Shown piece after piece: positions 24,911 to 35,318 of a stretch of DNA of 64,000 nucleotides. This DNA comes from Sporomusa termitida (lineage in GTDB: Bacteria > Bacillota > Negativicutes > Sporomusales > Sporomusaceae), in contig NZ_CP036259.1 in NCBI RefSeq assembly GCF_007641255.1, positions 2,666,001 to 2,730,000 of the forward strand. Direction: 5' to 3'. The notes under the pieces are model-generated. The model was not told where the DNA came from, did no database searches, and saw only the letters and a list, made by a program, of their open reading frames with translations. Each line of letters opens with the position of its first letter. The stretch's first letter is position 1. The position numbers were made by a program, and so were the translations under genes.

Positions 24911-26641
24911 ATGCGATTGAAAGTATCACGTTCCAAAAATTCCGCCTCCCTTTATGTCACAAAAACAGTTTATGTTGATAAAAAAGAAAAGACCATTACC
25001 GTTGAAAAGCTTGGCACGGAAAAAGAACTCCGGGAAAAGCTCAATGGGCAGGATCCTTATGTGTGGGCAAAAGCGTATATTGATAAATTAACTAAAAAGG
25101 AAAAAGAAGCAGCTGGACATATCTTTATAAAGCGATCCCAGTCCAAGCTTATCCCTAAAGGGGACCAGGTATCCTTCAATGGTGGCTATCTTTTTCTCCA
25201 ACAGTTGTACCATGACTTAAACCTTCATCATATTTGCCGCTCTATTTCTGAACGCTATAAATTTTCGTTTCCCCTTGATTCGATTCTCTCAAGGCTGGTT
25301 TATGGCAGAATTCTATTTCCTGCCTCTAAGCTCAATACCTGCCAGCTTTCCAAGACGCTTCTGGAACAGCCTGATTTTGAAATCCAGCATGTTTACCGTG
25401 CTCTTGAAGTCATTGCCAAAGAATCCGATTTTATTCAAGCTGAGCTTTACAAAAATAGCCTGGCTGTCTCAAAACGCAATGATACAATTCTTTACTACGA
25501 CTGTACCAACTATTTTTTTGAAATTGAGCAGGAAAGTGGCGATAAACAGTATGGCCCTTCCAAAGAAAACAGGCCCAATCCGATTGTGGAAATGGGACTG
25601 TTTATGGATGGGGATGGCATTCCCCTTGCTTTTTGCATTCACAGCGGCAACACTAATGAACAACTTACCCTACAGCCGTTAGAAAAAAAGATTCTTACGG
25701 ATTTCTCTCTGGCTAAATTTATTGTTTGTACGGATGCCGGACTCTCTTCCATCGATAATCGCAAATTCAATGACAAGAAAGACCGTGCCTTTATTACCAC
25801 TCAGTCTGTGAGAAAGCTGAAAAAACATCTCAAGCAGTGGGCTTTAGCTACAGAGGGCTGGTCTCTGCCTCAGGTAAGGGGAGCGTTTGATATTTCCCAA
25901 ATAGCTCAGTCCGAAGAGGCCAAAGAAAACTATCAGAACGCCACCTTCTACAAGGAGCGCTGGATAAAAGAAGACGGTTTAGAGCAGAAGCTCATCGTTA
26001 CTTTCTCTTTCAAATACCAAAACTACCAGCGATGTATCCGAAGCCGGCAGATAGAACGCGCCTGTAAACTGCTTGAATCAAATCCTTCCTCATTAAAAAA
26101 ACACCGCCAGACTGATTGTAAGCGTTTTATCTCAAGGACAAATGTGACAACTGAAGGTGAAATTGCCAAAAATGAATTCTACACTATCGATCAGGAAATC
26201 ATCGCAAACGAAGAAGCTTATGATGGCTTCTATGCCGTCTGCACAAATCTCGAAGAGGATGCTCCTGCTATTACTAAGATCAATCACAAGCGTTGGGAAA
26301 TAGAAGAATGTTTTCGCCTGTTAAAATCCGATTTCAGGGCAAGACCGGTATATCTTAGCCGGGATGACCGGATTAAAGCACATTTTACAACCTGTTTTTT
26401 AGCACTAACAATCTACAGATATCTGGAAAAAAGGGTAAAAGAAAATTTTACAAGCACCGAAATCATTAGCCAGCTACGGACCATGAATTTTTATTGCGTT
26501 CCTGGAGAAGGGTATGTTCCCACTTATACCAGAACCGATTTTACCGATGCTCTACATGAGACTTTTGGCTTCCGTACCGATTATGAGATTGTAGGTACAA
26601 AGCAAATGAAAAAAATTTTTAAGTCTACAAAAAAACAATAA
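24911..26641 (+). CDS. IS1634-family DDE transposase
   Basis: This 576-aa transposase of the IS4 superfamily/IS1634 type has Asp ~197 in LYYDCTNYFFE, Asp ~275 in IVCTDAGLSS and the Y-(2)-R-(3)-E-type box KRWEIEECFRLLKSDFRARP. No frameshift or internal stop is seen, so it is probably functional. A promoter-like TATAAT lies just upstream in the IS left end. It reads away from the ring-cleavage operon. Confidence 0.92.
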   Translation: MRLKVSRSKNSASLYVTKTVYVDKKEKTITVEKLGTEKELREKLNGQDPYVWAKAYIDKLTKKEKEAAGHIFIKRSQSKLIPKGDQVSFNGGYLFLQQLYHDLNLHHICRSISERYKFSFPLDSILSRLVYGRILFPASKLNTCQLSKTLLEQPDFEIQHVYRALEVIAKESDFIQAELYKNSLAVSKRNDTILYYDCTNYFFEIEQESGDKQYGPSKENRPNPIVEMGLFMDGDGIPLAFCIHSGNTNEQLTLQPLEKKILTDFSLAKFIVCTDAGLSSIDNRKFNDKKDRAFITTQSVRKLKKHLKQWALATEGWSLPQVRGAFDISQIAQSEEAKENYQNATFYKERWIKEDGLEQKLIVTFSFKYQNYQRCIRSRQIERACKLLESNPSSLKKHRQTDCKRFISRTNVTTEGEIAKNEFYTIDQEIIANEEAYDGFYAVCTNLEEDAPAITKINHKRWEIEECFRLLKSDFRARPVYLSRDDRIKAHFTTCFLALTIYRYLEKRVKENFTSTEIISQLRTMNFYCVPGEGYVPTYTRTDFTDALHETFGFRTDYEIVGTKQMKKIFKSTKKQ

Positions 26642-26665
26642 AAGGTACGCATTTTTTTGCTTCTT

Positions 26666-26711
26666 AAAATAGTCTGAAACGCCTTATATACAAGGCGTTT
26701 CAGACTATTTT
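26666..26711 (+). terminator. Terminator of the transposase gene
   Basis: Perfect 20-bp arms surround the loop ATATAC, with a T-rich 3' end, 24 bp after the transposase stop and inside the IS. Confidence 0.85.
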
Positions 26712-26931
26712 TATCTCCCAACTGTCAAAGATGGGTTATTATCCTTAAATGAATAATACAGGAAAATTTTTCATCTGTCAAGCATTTTTCAAAGCCAGGA
26801 TTGTGTCAGGTCAGTAACAACAGCCCCTGATTAATTATATTGATCCCGGTCTTACCGCCGGCCCTTAGCAGCACGCAAATGCGAAACTTCCTCTGCTTTT
26901 AATAAGCTTGAATATGCCCATTACAATAACA

Positions 26932-28977
26932 CTACAGACCGATTCTTTCGAGCTTTTTATTAACTTTTTTGTGAAAGACCTCCTTTTCGTTTTCTTGCGC
27001 TATCATTTCATATTCCAGGTAAAAATAATCTTTGTCCGCTGTCTGGGTGGTAACGATATCAGTATCAATCCACCAGCCGTCACGGCCTATTCTCATTTTT
27101 TGATACAGGGTATATTTAGCCGACAGCGGATCCTGATTGGCAAGGGTTAATTCCCGTTTCAGGTTATGCTCAACCGTAACATCGATATCATCGAAGCGGT
27201 ATACCCCCTCGCCAAATACACCGCCGACGCCATTCGTAATGCAAGTCCATGTATCAGTCAAAATATCATAATAGAGGGAACGCTCCACCCGCCCTGGCGA
27301 TAAAACGGTTACCGGCGTCAGCGGGGCTGATTCGGGCTGCATATTGGGGCCGCTGCTTACTGCGCCGGCAAACCTTGGCAAGATCAATTTAGCTGTATCA
27401 AGCTGTAAACTAAGTTCCGCAGCTTCAGGCATATTCCAGAACATGGGCCAAAAGGTAGTGGCTAACGATAATCTGACTCTGTGTCCCGCCGGAAAGGTAT
27501 GGGCACAACAATCCAAACCAACAAAGGCTTTAACGGTTTTGCCGGGTTCCAACAGGACAACCTTATCATGTCCCGCTAAATGCGTAAGGTTCATCACACC
27601 GTAAGCAACCCTGGTCACAGCTCCGTCCGGCCAGACATCGGAAATCTGCGCAAACAGCATCGCCTTAGGCTTATCACTGGCAAGTTCGACCGCAAAGCTT
27701 GGATACCCCAATATTTCCAATGGCTTGTCCAATACAGCGGTTTCAAATACCAGCGCCATGCCGTCATCAATGCGCTGGTCGCACGGACTTTCACCCAATA
27801 CCCCGGCCCCCATCCATTCACCAGCCAGTAAACCATGATTTTGCGGGGTCTTTAGCTTTACAACCTCCGGGCGGTCAGATGCAGCAGGTAAAAGCTTGCC
27901 ATAGGTCATAAAGAATGGTTGTTCCGTTATCGAGGCCGAAGGCCATCCTTCCAGACCCACCCAGTGGCCTTCACTGACCGGCTGTTTGGCTGCCGGACGC
28001 ATGCAGCCCTCCATCCATACCTGAACCATCGGCCCGGCCATTGCATCATTGGCAATGCCTTTTAGCCAGTGATCCCACCATTTCACAGCTTCCTGCAAAA
28101 ACCCCATAGCCGGTGCCGGCAGGCCGTCATGGGCATATACATGCGCCCAGGGTCCGATTATTCCTTTGCGGGGAACATGCAAGCCCTGCATTAAGCTTAA
28201 TACGGTATTCGTATAAGCATCGGCCCAGCCGTCAATGGCCAGCACCGGGACCTGAATTGCGGCATAATCCTCACACACCGAGCCATGCCGCCAGTAGGCG
28301 TCTCTGGTGGGGTGCTTCAGCCATAACTCAGCCCAGAAGGGCATTGCTGCCAGTCTTTCCAGCCACCGGTTGCGCCAGGAATCACCAACAATATGCGGGT
28401 CTAGGGGACGGCACTGATAGGCCAGCATAATGGCGCCCCACCAAAAGTTATCATTCAGCAGGCAGCCGCCTTTATAATGGATGTCCTGATTATATCTGTC
28501 GTCCGTAAAGCCCACGGTAATGACGGCTTTAAGGGCCGGCGGCCGTCTCGCCGCAACCTGCAGTGAGTTAAACCCGCCCCAGGATTTACCCATCATGCCT
28601 ACATTGCCGTCGCACCACGGCTGTCGGCTGATCCAGGCAATCGCGGCCACTGCATCGTCCTGTTCCTGCTGTAAATATTCGTCTTGCAGCAAACCGTCGG
28701 ATTCGCCGGAACCTCTCATATCCACCCGGACAACGGCATAGCCGTTGCCGGCAAAATAGCCATGCATCGGCTCATCCCGCATCCTGGTTCCATCCGTTTT
28801 ACGGTAGGGGATATATTCCATAATTGCCGGCACTTTCGCTCCCGCGGCAACTGCCGGCAGCCACATACGGGCCGCCAGTCTTGCCCCATCCGGCATTTCA
28901 ATCCAGCTATTTTCTACCGTACAAAATGGATACGGAAAGTCTGTAACCAAGCTTTTTTCCGGGCAGTTAACACTCAT
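26932..28977 (-). CDS. CocE/NonD-family alpha/beta hydrolase (X-Pro dipeptidyl-peptidase-like)
   Basis: The 681-aa protein has the nucleophile elbow GKSWGG in the first domain (Ser ~132), an Asp in DGWADAY, and a His in GPWAHVYAHDG, followed by a C-terminal jelly-roll domain of the X-Pro peptidase type (AGHRVRLSLATT, SPGRVERSLYYDI). No signal peptide is visible. Known members hydrolyse cocaine, glutaryl-7-ACA or X-Pro peptides. Here it is the last gene of a peptide-transporter operon, so cytoplasmic cleavage of an imported peptide or ester is likely. It overlaps the preceding gene by 11 nt. Confidence 0.87.
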   Translation of the reverse strand: MSVNCPEKSLVTDFPYPFCTVENSWIEMPDGARLAARMWLPAVAAGAKVPAIMEYIPYRKTDGTRMRDEPMHGYFAGNGYAVVRVDMRGSGESDGLLQDEYLQQEQDDAVAAIAWISRQPWCDGNVGMMGKSWGGFNSLQVAARRPPALKAVITVGFTDDRYNQDIHYKGGCLLNDNFWWGAIMLAYQCRPLDPHIVGDSWRNRWLERLAAMPFWAELWLKHPTRDAYWRHGSVCEDYAAIQVPVLAIDGWADAYTNTVLSLMQGLHVPRKGIIGPWAHVYAHDGLPAPAMGFLQEAVKWWDHWLKGIANDAMAGPMVQVWMEGCMRPAAKQPVSEGHWVGLEGWPSASITEQPFFMTYGKLLPAASDRPEVVKLKTPQNHGLLAGEWMGAGVLGESPCDQRIDDGMALVFETAVLDKPLEILGYPSFAVELASDKPKAMLFAQISDVWPDGAVTRVAYGVMNLTHLAGHDKVVLLEPGKTVKAFVGLDCCAHTFPAGHRVRLSLATTFWPMFWNMPEAAELSLQLDTAKLILPRFAGAVSSGPNMQPESAPLTPVTVLSPGRVERSLYYDILTDTWTCITNGVGGVFGEGVYRFDDIDVTVEHNLKRELTLANQDPLSAKYTLYQKMRIGRDGWWIDTDIVTTQTADKDYFYLEYEMIAQENEKEVFHKKVNKKLERIGL

Positions 28978-29872
28978 ACAGCTTCTTTTCCCCTTTCCTT
29001 TCTGCTAAACATAACCCAACAATTGTTAAAACAATACCTATCGAGGAGATCATTGTAATGGGTTCGTTTAATACCATCTTAGCCATGATTGTTGTAACTA
29101 GCGGCAATGCATAAAGATACATATTGGTTTTAACAACGCCCAAAAGAGAAAAAACAGTATTCCAGGTTAGATAACAAACAGCCGAGGCGACCACCCCAAT
29201 ATATAGAATGTTAAGCAAATTAGCCAATTCCAATAAAGCTGTGAAATGTATTTCGGTGCCGGTAAACAGTAAGATCGGGATCATGCTGATAAGCCCATAA
29301 AAAAATACCCTTCTGGTACTTCCCAGCACGGGATAACCGGATTGATTCAGCTGCTGCATAATGATCGAATATATCCCCCATAAAAACGCAGCAACTATTG
29401 TCAATCCGTCACCCAGTAAATTTATTTTCAATCCTTGACCGTTACCGAAACAGACCATCGCCACACCGACCATAGCGATAAAAAAATCATCCCATGCACT
29501 CTTACCCATTGATTCTTCTTTAATAAATTTATGAGCCAGCAGCGCGGTAAACATCGGAGCTAACGCTACGATAACACTTATATTGGCCGAATAGGTGTAC
29601 AAGAGGGCAATATGCTGCAGCAGAAAATACAAAGTTACCCCGGTAACCCCGCAAAGGAAAAAGCCGAGTTCGTGCCGTTCTCCGTTCACCTTCATCTGCT
29701 TGGGATATAACATCCACAATACCACATAGCCGATAGCAAATCTAAAAAACAATATTTCGGTAGGTGAAAAACTTTGCAACAACATTTTGGTAGACACCAT
29801 TGTACTTCCCCACACCAGGATACAGAAAATGGCGGCCATATGTCCCCAGAGGGTATTTTTCATTTTGGACAT
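28967..29872 (-). CDS. EamA-family (DMT superfamily) transporter
   Basis: This 301-aa protein has ten hydrophobic segments in two EamA repeats, the first with FCILVWGSTMVSTK and the second with AAFLWGIYSIIMQQL. Members export amino acids or metabolites. The gene lies between the peptide-binding protein and the CocE-type hydrolase, so it may export a cleavage product. AAAGGA lies ahead of the ATG. Confidence 0.87.
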   Translation of the reverse strand: MSKMKNTLWGHMAAIFCILVWGSTMVSTKMLLQSFSPTEILFFRFAIGYVVLWMLYPKQMKVNGERHELGFFLCGVTGVTLYFLLQHIALLYTYSANISVIVALAPMFTALLAHKFIKEESMGKSAWDDFFIAMVGVAMVCFGNGQGLKINLLGDGLTIVAAFLWGIYSIIMQQLNQSGYPVLGSTRRVFFYGLISMIPILLFTGTEIHFTALLELANLLNILYIGVVASAVCYLTWNTVFSLLGVVKTNMYLYALPLVTTIMAKMVLNEPITMISSIGIVLTIVGLCLAERKGEKKLYEC

Positions 29873-29894
29873 ACATCGTCCTTTCTTTATCCTG

Positions 29895-31445
29895 TTACTT
29901 GGCCCATGAGTAATTGTAAATTTTATCGTATTCCGCTAAGCCGCTGTCAATGGTAAGCTGTTTGCTGTAAGCGCGGCTGCCGTTCGGATAATACAACGGA
30001 ATCTGCGGTATATCCTGTAAGAAAATAGCAATGGCCTGTTTATACATAGATTTTCTCGCTTCAACATCCGTTTCGCCGGCTGCCTTTAAAAGTAAATCAT
30101 CCATCGCCGGATTGCTATACCAGGACCAGTTGCCGGTAATGCCGATACTGGCGGTTGCCAGGGAACCGGTCCATAATTCGTCCATATCTTTCGTACCTGC
30201 TGCCCAGCGGCAAATACCGATTTCAAAATCCCCCTTGGTCAGGGCCTCATCAATAAAAGCGCTTCTGTCCATTTGCAATACATCAGCCTGCAGGCCGATA
30301 CTTGTCAGCGCACTCTGCAAAACAGTCGCCAACTGCGGATACGGAGCGGACGAATACGTTTTGATCGTTACCGTTTTTCCGGTCAGGCCTGCTGCTGCCA
30401 CCAACTGTTTCCCTGCTGCCACATCGGTCTTATACCATACGTTTTTCAGTTCCGGGTCACCGGCGGTGTAGCCGTCCCGGTTGCCGGGATAATCGCTTAA
30501 TTTACCGTGACCTTCAACCCCGACCGACAACATGTTCTGCCTGTCAACTGCCAAAGCGACTGCTTTTCTCAGGTTAGGGTCGGCAAAGATACCATTCTGG
30601 CAATTCATAATCACTTCAAAATAAGTTGTAGTTGCATAATCCACTACATTCAAAACGCCGGAATTTTTGATGGTATTGTAGGAAACCCCGGGAATACTGT
30701 CAAAATACGCCATAATTTCCCCGGTTTGCAAAGCAATTACCGCCGTATTGGAATCCGCAATTGCTTTCAAACGGACATTTTTTATGGCTGGCTGGCCTAA
30801 GAAATAATTGTCATTGGCTTCATACACTACATGAGAACCCGGTTTCCAATCTTTTACTTTGTAAGCACCGGTGCCGACAATCTTATCAGGCGAAGTACCA
30901 TAAGACCCGCCGGCTTCCGTGACCGCTTTTTCACTCAACACCGCAAAATAATTAATATTTGATAAATAATCCAGAAAACCCAGGTTACTCTTTTTCAGCT
31001 TCATCACAACCGTGTAGTCATCAGTGCCTTCACAAGAGGCAATCAGGGGTTTATACGCAAACGAGGTATACGCAGATTGCAAAGCTTCATGCATGGAAAA
31101 TACAACATCAGCAGCTTTTAACTCCGTACCGTTACTAAATTTGACACCTTTACGCAAATGAAACGTATACTGCAATCCATCCTCGGTCACGTCATATGCT
31201 TCCGCCAGCGAGGGTATAATTTTACCTTTGGCATCTTTGGCAACTAATGAATCATAGACCTGGGCCATACTATAGCTTTCATAGCCGTTTTGCGTATTGT
31301 AAAAATTAAAGCTTTCTGTAATACTGGGAATCCCGATGACGACTTCCTTATTTTTGTCGGCAACCTCCTCACTTTTACTGCCACAACCGGTTAAATATAA
31401 CGCCGCCACAACAACCAACACCAATACCCCTGCTAATTTTTTCAT
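29895..31445 (-). CDS. ABC transporter substrate-binding lipoprotein, peptide/nickel (family 5)
   Basis: The 516-aa precursor has a lipoprotein signal LVVVAALYLTGCG with the acceptor Cys at ~21. The mature part is of the DppA/OppA type (YTFHLRKGVKFSNGTELKAA, then DVVFS, and LRKAVALAVDR). It binds peptides or another solute outside the cytoplasmic membrane for the DppBCDF complex encoded immediately upstream. Operon order is B-C-D-F-A. Confidence 0.92.
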   Translation of the reverse strand: MKKLAGVLVLVVVAALYLTGCGSKSEEVADKNKEVVIGIPSITESFNFYNTQNGYESYSMAQVYDSLVAKDAKGKIIPSLAEAYDVTEDGLQYTFHLRKGVKFSNGTELKAADVVFSMHEALQSAYTSFAYKPLIASCEGTDDYTVVMKLKKSNLGFLDYLSNINYFAVLSEKAVTEAGGSYGTSPDKIVGTGAYKVKDWKPGSHVVYEANDNYFLGQPAIKNVRLKAIADSNTAVIALQTGEIMAYFDSIPGVSYNTIKNSGVLNVVDYATTTYFEVIMNCQNGIFADPNLRKAVALAVDRQNMLSVGVEGHGKLSDYPGNRDGYTAGDPELKNVWYKTDVAAGKQLVAAAGLTGKTVTIKTYSSAPYPQLATVLQSALTSIGLQADVLQMDRSAFIDEALTKGDFEIGICRWAAGTKDMDELWTGSLATASIGITGNWSWYSNPAMDDLLLKAAGETDVEARKSMYKQAIAIFLQDIPQIPLYYPNGSRAYSKQLTIDSGLAEYDKIYNYSWAK

Positions 31446-31465
31446 AAAATCTCTCCTCCTAACCG

Positions 31466-32416
31466 TTATCTATATAAAAAGCATGCCACATAGTGGTCAT
31501 TGCCCTGATCTTTTAGTTCAGTATCCCTGCCGGTACACGCTGCGCTTACTTGCGGGCATCTTGCGGCAAACCGGCAGCCGGGTTGGGGATTGACCGGATT
31601 TGATACCTCCCCCTTGATAATTGCCCTATCTCTTTTCACGCTGAGACTGGGAACCGGAATTGCGGCAAGTAAGGCTTGGGTATAAGGATGCAGCGGATGT
31701 TTAAACAATTCCCGCACCGGGGCTCTTTCCACACACTGTCCCAGATACAGCACGGCAACTTCCGTGGAAATATGCTTCACAACCGATAAATCATGCGTAA
31801 TAAACATATAGGTCAGCCCCAGATCCTCCTGCAGGTCCATCAATAAATTCAGAATTTGGGCCTGAATCGATACATCCAAAGCGGATACGGGTTCGTCGCA
31901 CACGATAAATTGAGGGTTTAAGGCCAGGGCTCTGGCAATGCCGATGCGCTGACGCCGCCCGCCGTCCATCTCATGGGGATACATATTAACAAACCGTTCT
32001 GCCAAGCCAACCGTTACCATTAAAGCAAAAATCCGTTGCGATAAATCAGCATTGTTTTTATAAATATGGTTGCTGATTAACGGTTCGGCGATCAGTTCAT
32101 ACACCGACATCCGGGGGTTTAAGCTGGAAAATGGGTCCTGAAAAATAATCTGCATATCCTTGCGTAAAGCAACCCACTCCTGGTGCGAACAGTGGCTGAT
32201 TTGTTGGCCATTAAACCATATTTCGCCCGCTGTGGGTTTTACAAGCTGCAGAACCGTTCTGCCCAGCGTTGATTTCCCGCACCCCGATTCGCCCACAATC
32301 CCCAGGGTATGACCTTTTGCTATTTGCAAATTAATGCCATCAACAGCATGAAGCGTACCTTCACTAACTTTGAAATGCTTTTTCAGGTTAACTGTTTTCA
32401 GCAAGATAGTATCCAT
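31466..32416 (-). CDS. Peptide ABC transporter ATPase, DppF/OppF type
   Basis: The 316-aa protein has Walker A GESGCGKST, Walker B FIVCDEP and the C-terminal oligopeptide/dipeptide Cys-rich region (GCRFAARCPQVSAACTG). The signature motif reads MDGGRRQR instead of LSGGQRQR. The Ser-to-Asp change occurs in some Dpp/Opp ATPases but may leave one composite ATP site weak. It pairs with the DppD-type ATPase, which has a normal signature. Confidence 0.92.
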   Translation of the reverse strand: MDTILLKTVNLKKHFKVSEGTLHAVDGINLQIAKGHTLGIVGESGCGKSTLGRTVLQLVKPTAGEIWFNGQQISHCSHQEWVALRKDMQIIFQDPFSSLNPRMSVYELIAEPLISNHIYKNNADLSQRIFALMVTVGLAERFVNMYPHEMDGGRRQRIGIARALALNPQFIVCDEPVSALDVSIQAQILNLLMDLQEDLGLTYMFITHDLSVVKHISTEVAVLYLGQCVERAPVRELFKHPLHPYTQALLAAIPVPSLSVKRDRAIIKGEVSNPVNPQPGCRFAARCPQVSAACTGRDTELKDQGNDHYVACFLYR

Positions 32417-32423
32417 CCTGTCA

Positions 32424-33401
32424 TCACTCCTGCTTCAGCAGATGGCATGCGATAACATGTCCATCCTGTTCATACCGGTAAGGGGCTTCGGTCTTACATT
32501 TTTCCATACTGCATTTACAACGGGGATGGAATTTACAGCCTGCAGGTAAATTGGCTGCGTCAGGCATTAAGCCTTCAATTGGTTGTAAGCGTTTTGTATC
32601 CTTGGTAAGATCCGGGATTGATGCAAACAGGCCAATCGTATAGGGGTGGTGGCTTTTCCCCGCGAAAATATCCCCGGCCGTTCCTTGTTCCACGATTTCG
32701 CCGGCATACATAATGGCGACCTTATCACAGATTTCGGCAACGACCCCTAAATCATGCGTAATAATAATGATGGATGTTTTCAGTTCTTTTTTAAGGGATT
32801 CCATCAACGCCAGCACCTGGGCCTGTATGGTCACATCCAAAGCGGTTGTAGGCTCGTCCGCGATAAGCAGCTCAGGCTCGCAGGCCAAAGCAATGGAAAT
32901 AACAACCCTTTGTTTCATGCCGCCGGAAAATTGGTGCGGGTAATCATATTTTCTCCCAGCCGGAATGCCAACTAGTTCCAGCAATTTATCGACCCGTTTC
33001 TCAAGTTCTGCTTTTTTTTGTCCTTTATTATGAATATCCAAAGACTCGCGGATTTGCTGCCCAACCGTCATCGTAGGGTTCAATGAAGTCATCGGGTCCT
33101 GAAAAATCATTGAAATTTTTGAACCCCGGTTTAGTCTCATGTCATTTTTAGAAATTCCCAGTAAATTTTCTCCCTTCAACAGAATGCTGCCGCCGGTGAT
33201 TTTACCGGTCCGTTCGGGCAGCAACTGCATGATTCCCAGGGCCGTCGTGGTTTTGCCGGCACCGGTCTCGCCCACCAGGCCGATTGTCTCTTCTTGGTTT
33301 AAGTCAAAGCTGATGCCGTTAACGGCTTTAACATTTTCCTTCTCCGTAAAATATCCTATATGTAAATCTTTAATTTCCAGGAGTTTAGCGGCCACACTCA
33401 A
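32424..33401 (-). CDS. Peptide ABC transporter ATPase, DppD/OppD type
   Basis: The 325-aa protein has Walker A GETGAGKTT, signature FSGGMKQRV, Walker B LLIADEPTTALDV and the C-terminal GCKFHPRCKCSMEKCKTE segment, which can bind an Fe-S cluster in relatives. It forms a heterodimer with the DppF-type ATPase encoded 7 bp downstream. Confidence 0.92.
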   Translation of the reverse strand: MSVAAKLLEIKDLHIGYFTEKENVKAVNGISFDLNQEETIGLVGETGAGKTTTALGIMQLLPERTGKITGGSILLKGENLLGISKNDMRLNRGSKISMIFQDPMTSLNPTMTVGQQIRESLDIHNKGQKKAELEKRVDKLLELVGIPAGRKYDYPHQFSGGMKQRVVISIALACEPELLIADEPTTALDVTIQAQVLALMESLKKELKTSIIIITHDLGVVAEICDKVAIMYAGEIVEQGTAGDIFAGKSHHPYTIGLFASIPDLTKDTKRLQPIEGLMPDAANLPAGCKFHPRCKCSMEKCKTEAPYRYEQDGHVIACHLLKQE

Positions 33402-33407
33402 TTCCCC

Positions 33408-34283
33408 CTAATCTTTCAGTCTAGGATCTAGTACGTCCCTGAGACCATCCCCCATCAAATTTAACGATAATGCGGTCAGTACAATAGCCAGACCGGGAAT
33501 GACAACCAGGTGCGGTGCCACAAGCATGTAATTCTTACCTTCTGAAAGCATGGCGCCCCATTCCGGAGCCGGCGGCTGCACGCCCATGCCCAAAAAACTC
33601 ATCGAAGCTGCCCAGATAATCATCGTACCGACCGACATCGTCGATTGAACAATGACAGGACCAATCGCCATGGGAATGATATGTTTCAAAATAATAAATG
33701 TATCGCTTGTGCCACAGGCACGGGCAGCTTCAATAAAATCCTGATAGACTACTGTCAGGATTGCCGACCGGATGATTCTGGTATAGGACGGAATCATGGA
33801 GACTACCAGGGCGATTAAAACATTTACCAGACCGGCCCCTAAAGCAGCAACAATTGCCAGCGCCAGCAGCATAAACGGGATACACATAAGCGTATCCATA
33901 ATCCTCATGATGACAGCATCCACTTTACCGCCATAATATCCGGCACAGGAGCCAAGCAATCCGCCGATTGTCATGCCGGCGGCAACCGCTACAATCGCCA
34001 GTCCCAAAGAGTTCCTGGTAGCATGAACGACACGGGCGAACATATCTCTGCCGTATAAGTCCGTGCCAAACCAATGCTGCGTACTGATCCCCTGGATGCG
34101 ATGAACAATATCCTGATCTATCGCTTTGTGGTAGGGCACAATCAAATCAGCAAACAGAGTACAAAAAGCAATGGCCAGAAAAATAACAAAACCAACCATG
34201 GCAATTTTATTTTTTCGCATGCGGCTGATGTTTTCGCCAATCCGGCTTTTTTTCTTAAACATCGCCGTAGTATTACCAGTCAT
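33408..34283 (-). CDS. Peptide ABC transporter permease, DppC/OppC type
   Basis: The best start is the ATG at 34283 (GGGGGGAG upstream), giving 291 aa and the usual short cytoplasmic N-terminus RKNKIAMVGFVIFLAIAF. The longer in-frame start at 34400 lies inside the DppB gene. Six membrane helices and the EAA loop EAARACGTSDTFIILKHIIP are visible. It partners DppB to form the channel. Confidence 0.9.
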   Translation of the reverse strand: MTGNTTAMFKKKSRIGENISRMRKNKIAMVGFVIFLAIAFCTLFADLIVPYHKAIDQDIVHRIQGISTQHWFGTDLYGRDMFARVVHATRNSLGLAIVAVAAGMTIGGLLGSCAGYYGGKVDAVIMRIMDTLMCIPFMLLALAIVAALGAGLVNVLIALVVSMIPSYTRIIRSAILTVVYQDFIEAARACGTSDTFIILKHIIPMAIGPVIVQSTMSVGTMIIWAASMSFLGMGVQPPAPEWGAMLSEGKNYMLVAPHLVVIPGLAIVLTALSLNLMGDGLRDVLDPRLKD

Positions 34284-34296
34284 GTTTTCTCCCCCC

Positions 34297-35229
34297 TTAC
34301 TTGCTGCTATATCTGGCCCGGATTCTCGGGTCAATATAGGCATACATAATATCAACAAACAACATAACCAACATAAATAACAGGGCCAGCACCACAGCAC
34401 AGCCTGTAACCACCGGTATATCTTTCATCTGTATGCCTGTTAATATCAAAGAACCAACGCCATTAATAGCAAATACTGTTTCAATCGTAACAACACCGCC
34501 CAAAAGACCGCCAAATGCCATGCCGGCGGAAGTAATAACCGGCAGCAGGGCGTTCGGCAGTGCATGTCTGAATATTACTTTCCATTCGGTCTGGCCTTTG
34601 GCTCTGGCCGTACGGATATAGTCCTGACGAATCGTTTCCAGCATCGTAGTCCGCGTTAATCTAAGCATGCCCGCAGTTTCCGGGATTGCTAAGGTGATGG
34701 ACGGCAGGATGAAATGTAGCCATGAATCATCACCGTTGGATGGCAGTACATGAAGTTTTAAAGCAAAGATTAAAATTGCTATCAATCCAAACCAAAAACT
34801 GGGGACAGCCGCCATGAACATTGCCGCGGTTGTGCCGATCATATCAAATATGCTATATTGCTTTACTGCTGATAAAACGCCGAGGGGAATACCGATTAAC
34901 ATTGCCAGCACGATAGCGGCTACCGCTAATTTAATTGTAGAGGGAAATCTTGTTATAATCTCATCATATACAGGACGGCCGTTCCGCCATGATGTTCCCA
35001 GTTCGCTCTGTGCGGCCTGAATGACATAATCTCCATAACGTACAATAAACGGCCGGTCCATTCCCAGTTGTTTGTTTAAGTCAAGTTTGGCTGCTTCCGA
35101 CGCCTTCGTCCCTAAAATTAAAGATGCAGGATCGCTAGGTGTCATATCCATGATGGCAAATACGATAAAAACAATTACCAGTATCGTAGGAATTAACATA
35201 AAAATCCTTTTGAGAACATATTTTCCCAT
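34297..35229 (-). CDS. Peptide ABC transporter permease, DppB/OppB type
   Basis: The 310-aa protein begins MGKYVLKRIFMLIPTILVI, as DppB proteins do. It has six helices and the EAA loop RTARAKGQTEWKVIFRHALP. It is the first gene of the dppBCDF-A operon. A TATAAT-like box lies ~30-40 nt upstream but I could not find a matching -35. Confidence 0.92.
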   Translation of the reverse strand: MGKYVLKRIFMLIPTILVIVFIVFAIMDMTPSDPASLILGTKASEAAKLDLNKQLGMDRPFIVRYGDYVIQAAQSELGTSWRNGRPVYDEIITRFPSTIKLAVAAIVLAMLIGIPLGVLSAVKQYSIFDMIGTTAAMFMAAVPSFWFGLIAILIFALKLHVLPSNGDDSWLHFILPSITLAIPETAGMLRLTRTTMLETIRQDYIRTARAKGQTEWKVIFRHALPNALLPVITSAGMAFGGLLGGVVTIETVFAINGVGSLILTGIQMKDIPVVTGCAVVLALLFMLVMLFVDIMYAYIDPRIRARYSSK

Positions 35230-35318
35230 TATTCTCCCCCCTCAGTTGTAATACAGTATGGCGATTATACTAAGCAATGTATCAGGCCGTTCGCCCACAG
35301 TCTCTTCGTAGATATAAC

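Larger units (their letters stand above)
24781..26729 (+). mobile_element. IS1634-like insertion sequence
   Basis: The element is bounded by 11-bp perfect inverted repeats, TTTGACAGTTG at 24781-24791 and its reverse complement ending at 26729, with weaker matches inside. It encodes one full-length transposase and its own terminator. I could not identify a clear target-site duplication. The short word GGGTT occurs near both ends (24776 and 26733) but not at equal distance. The exact ends may be off by a few bases. Confidence 0.8.
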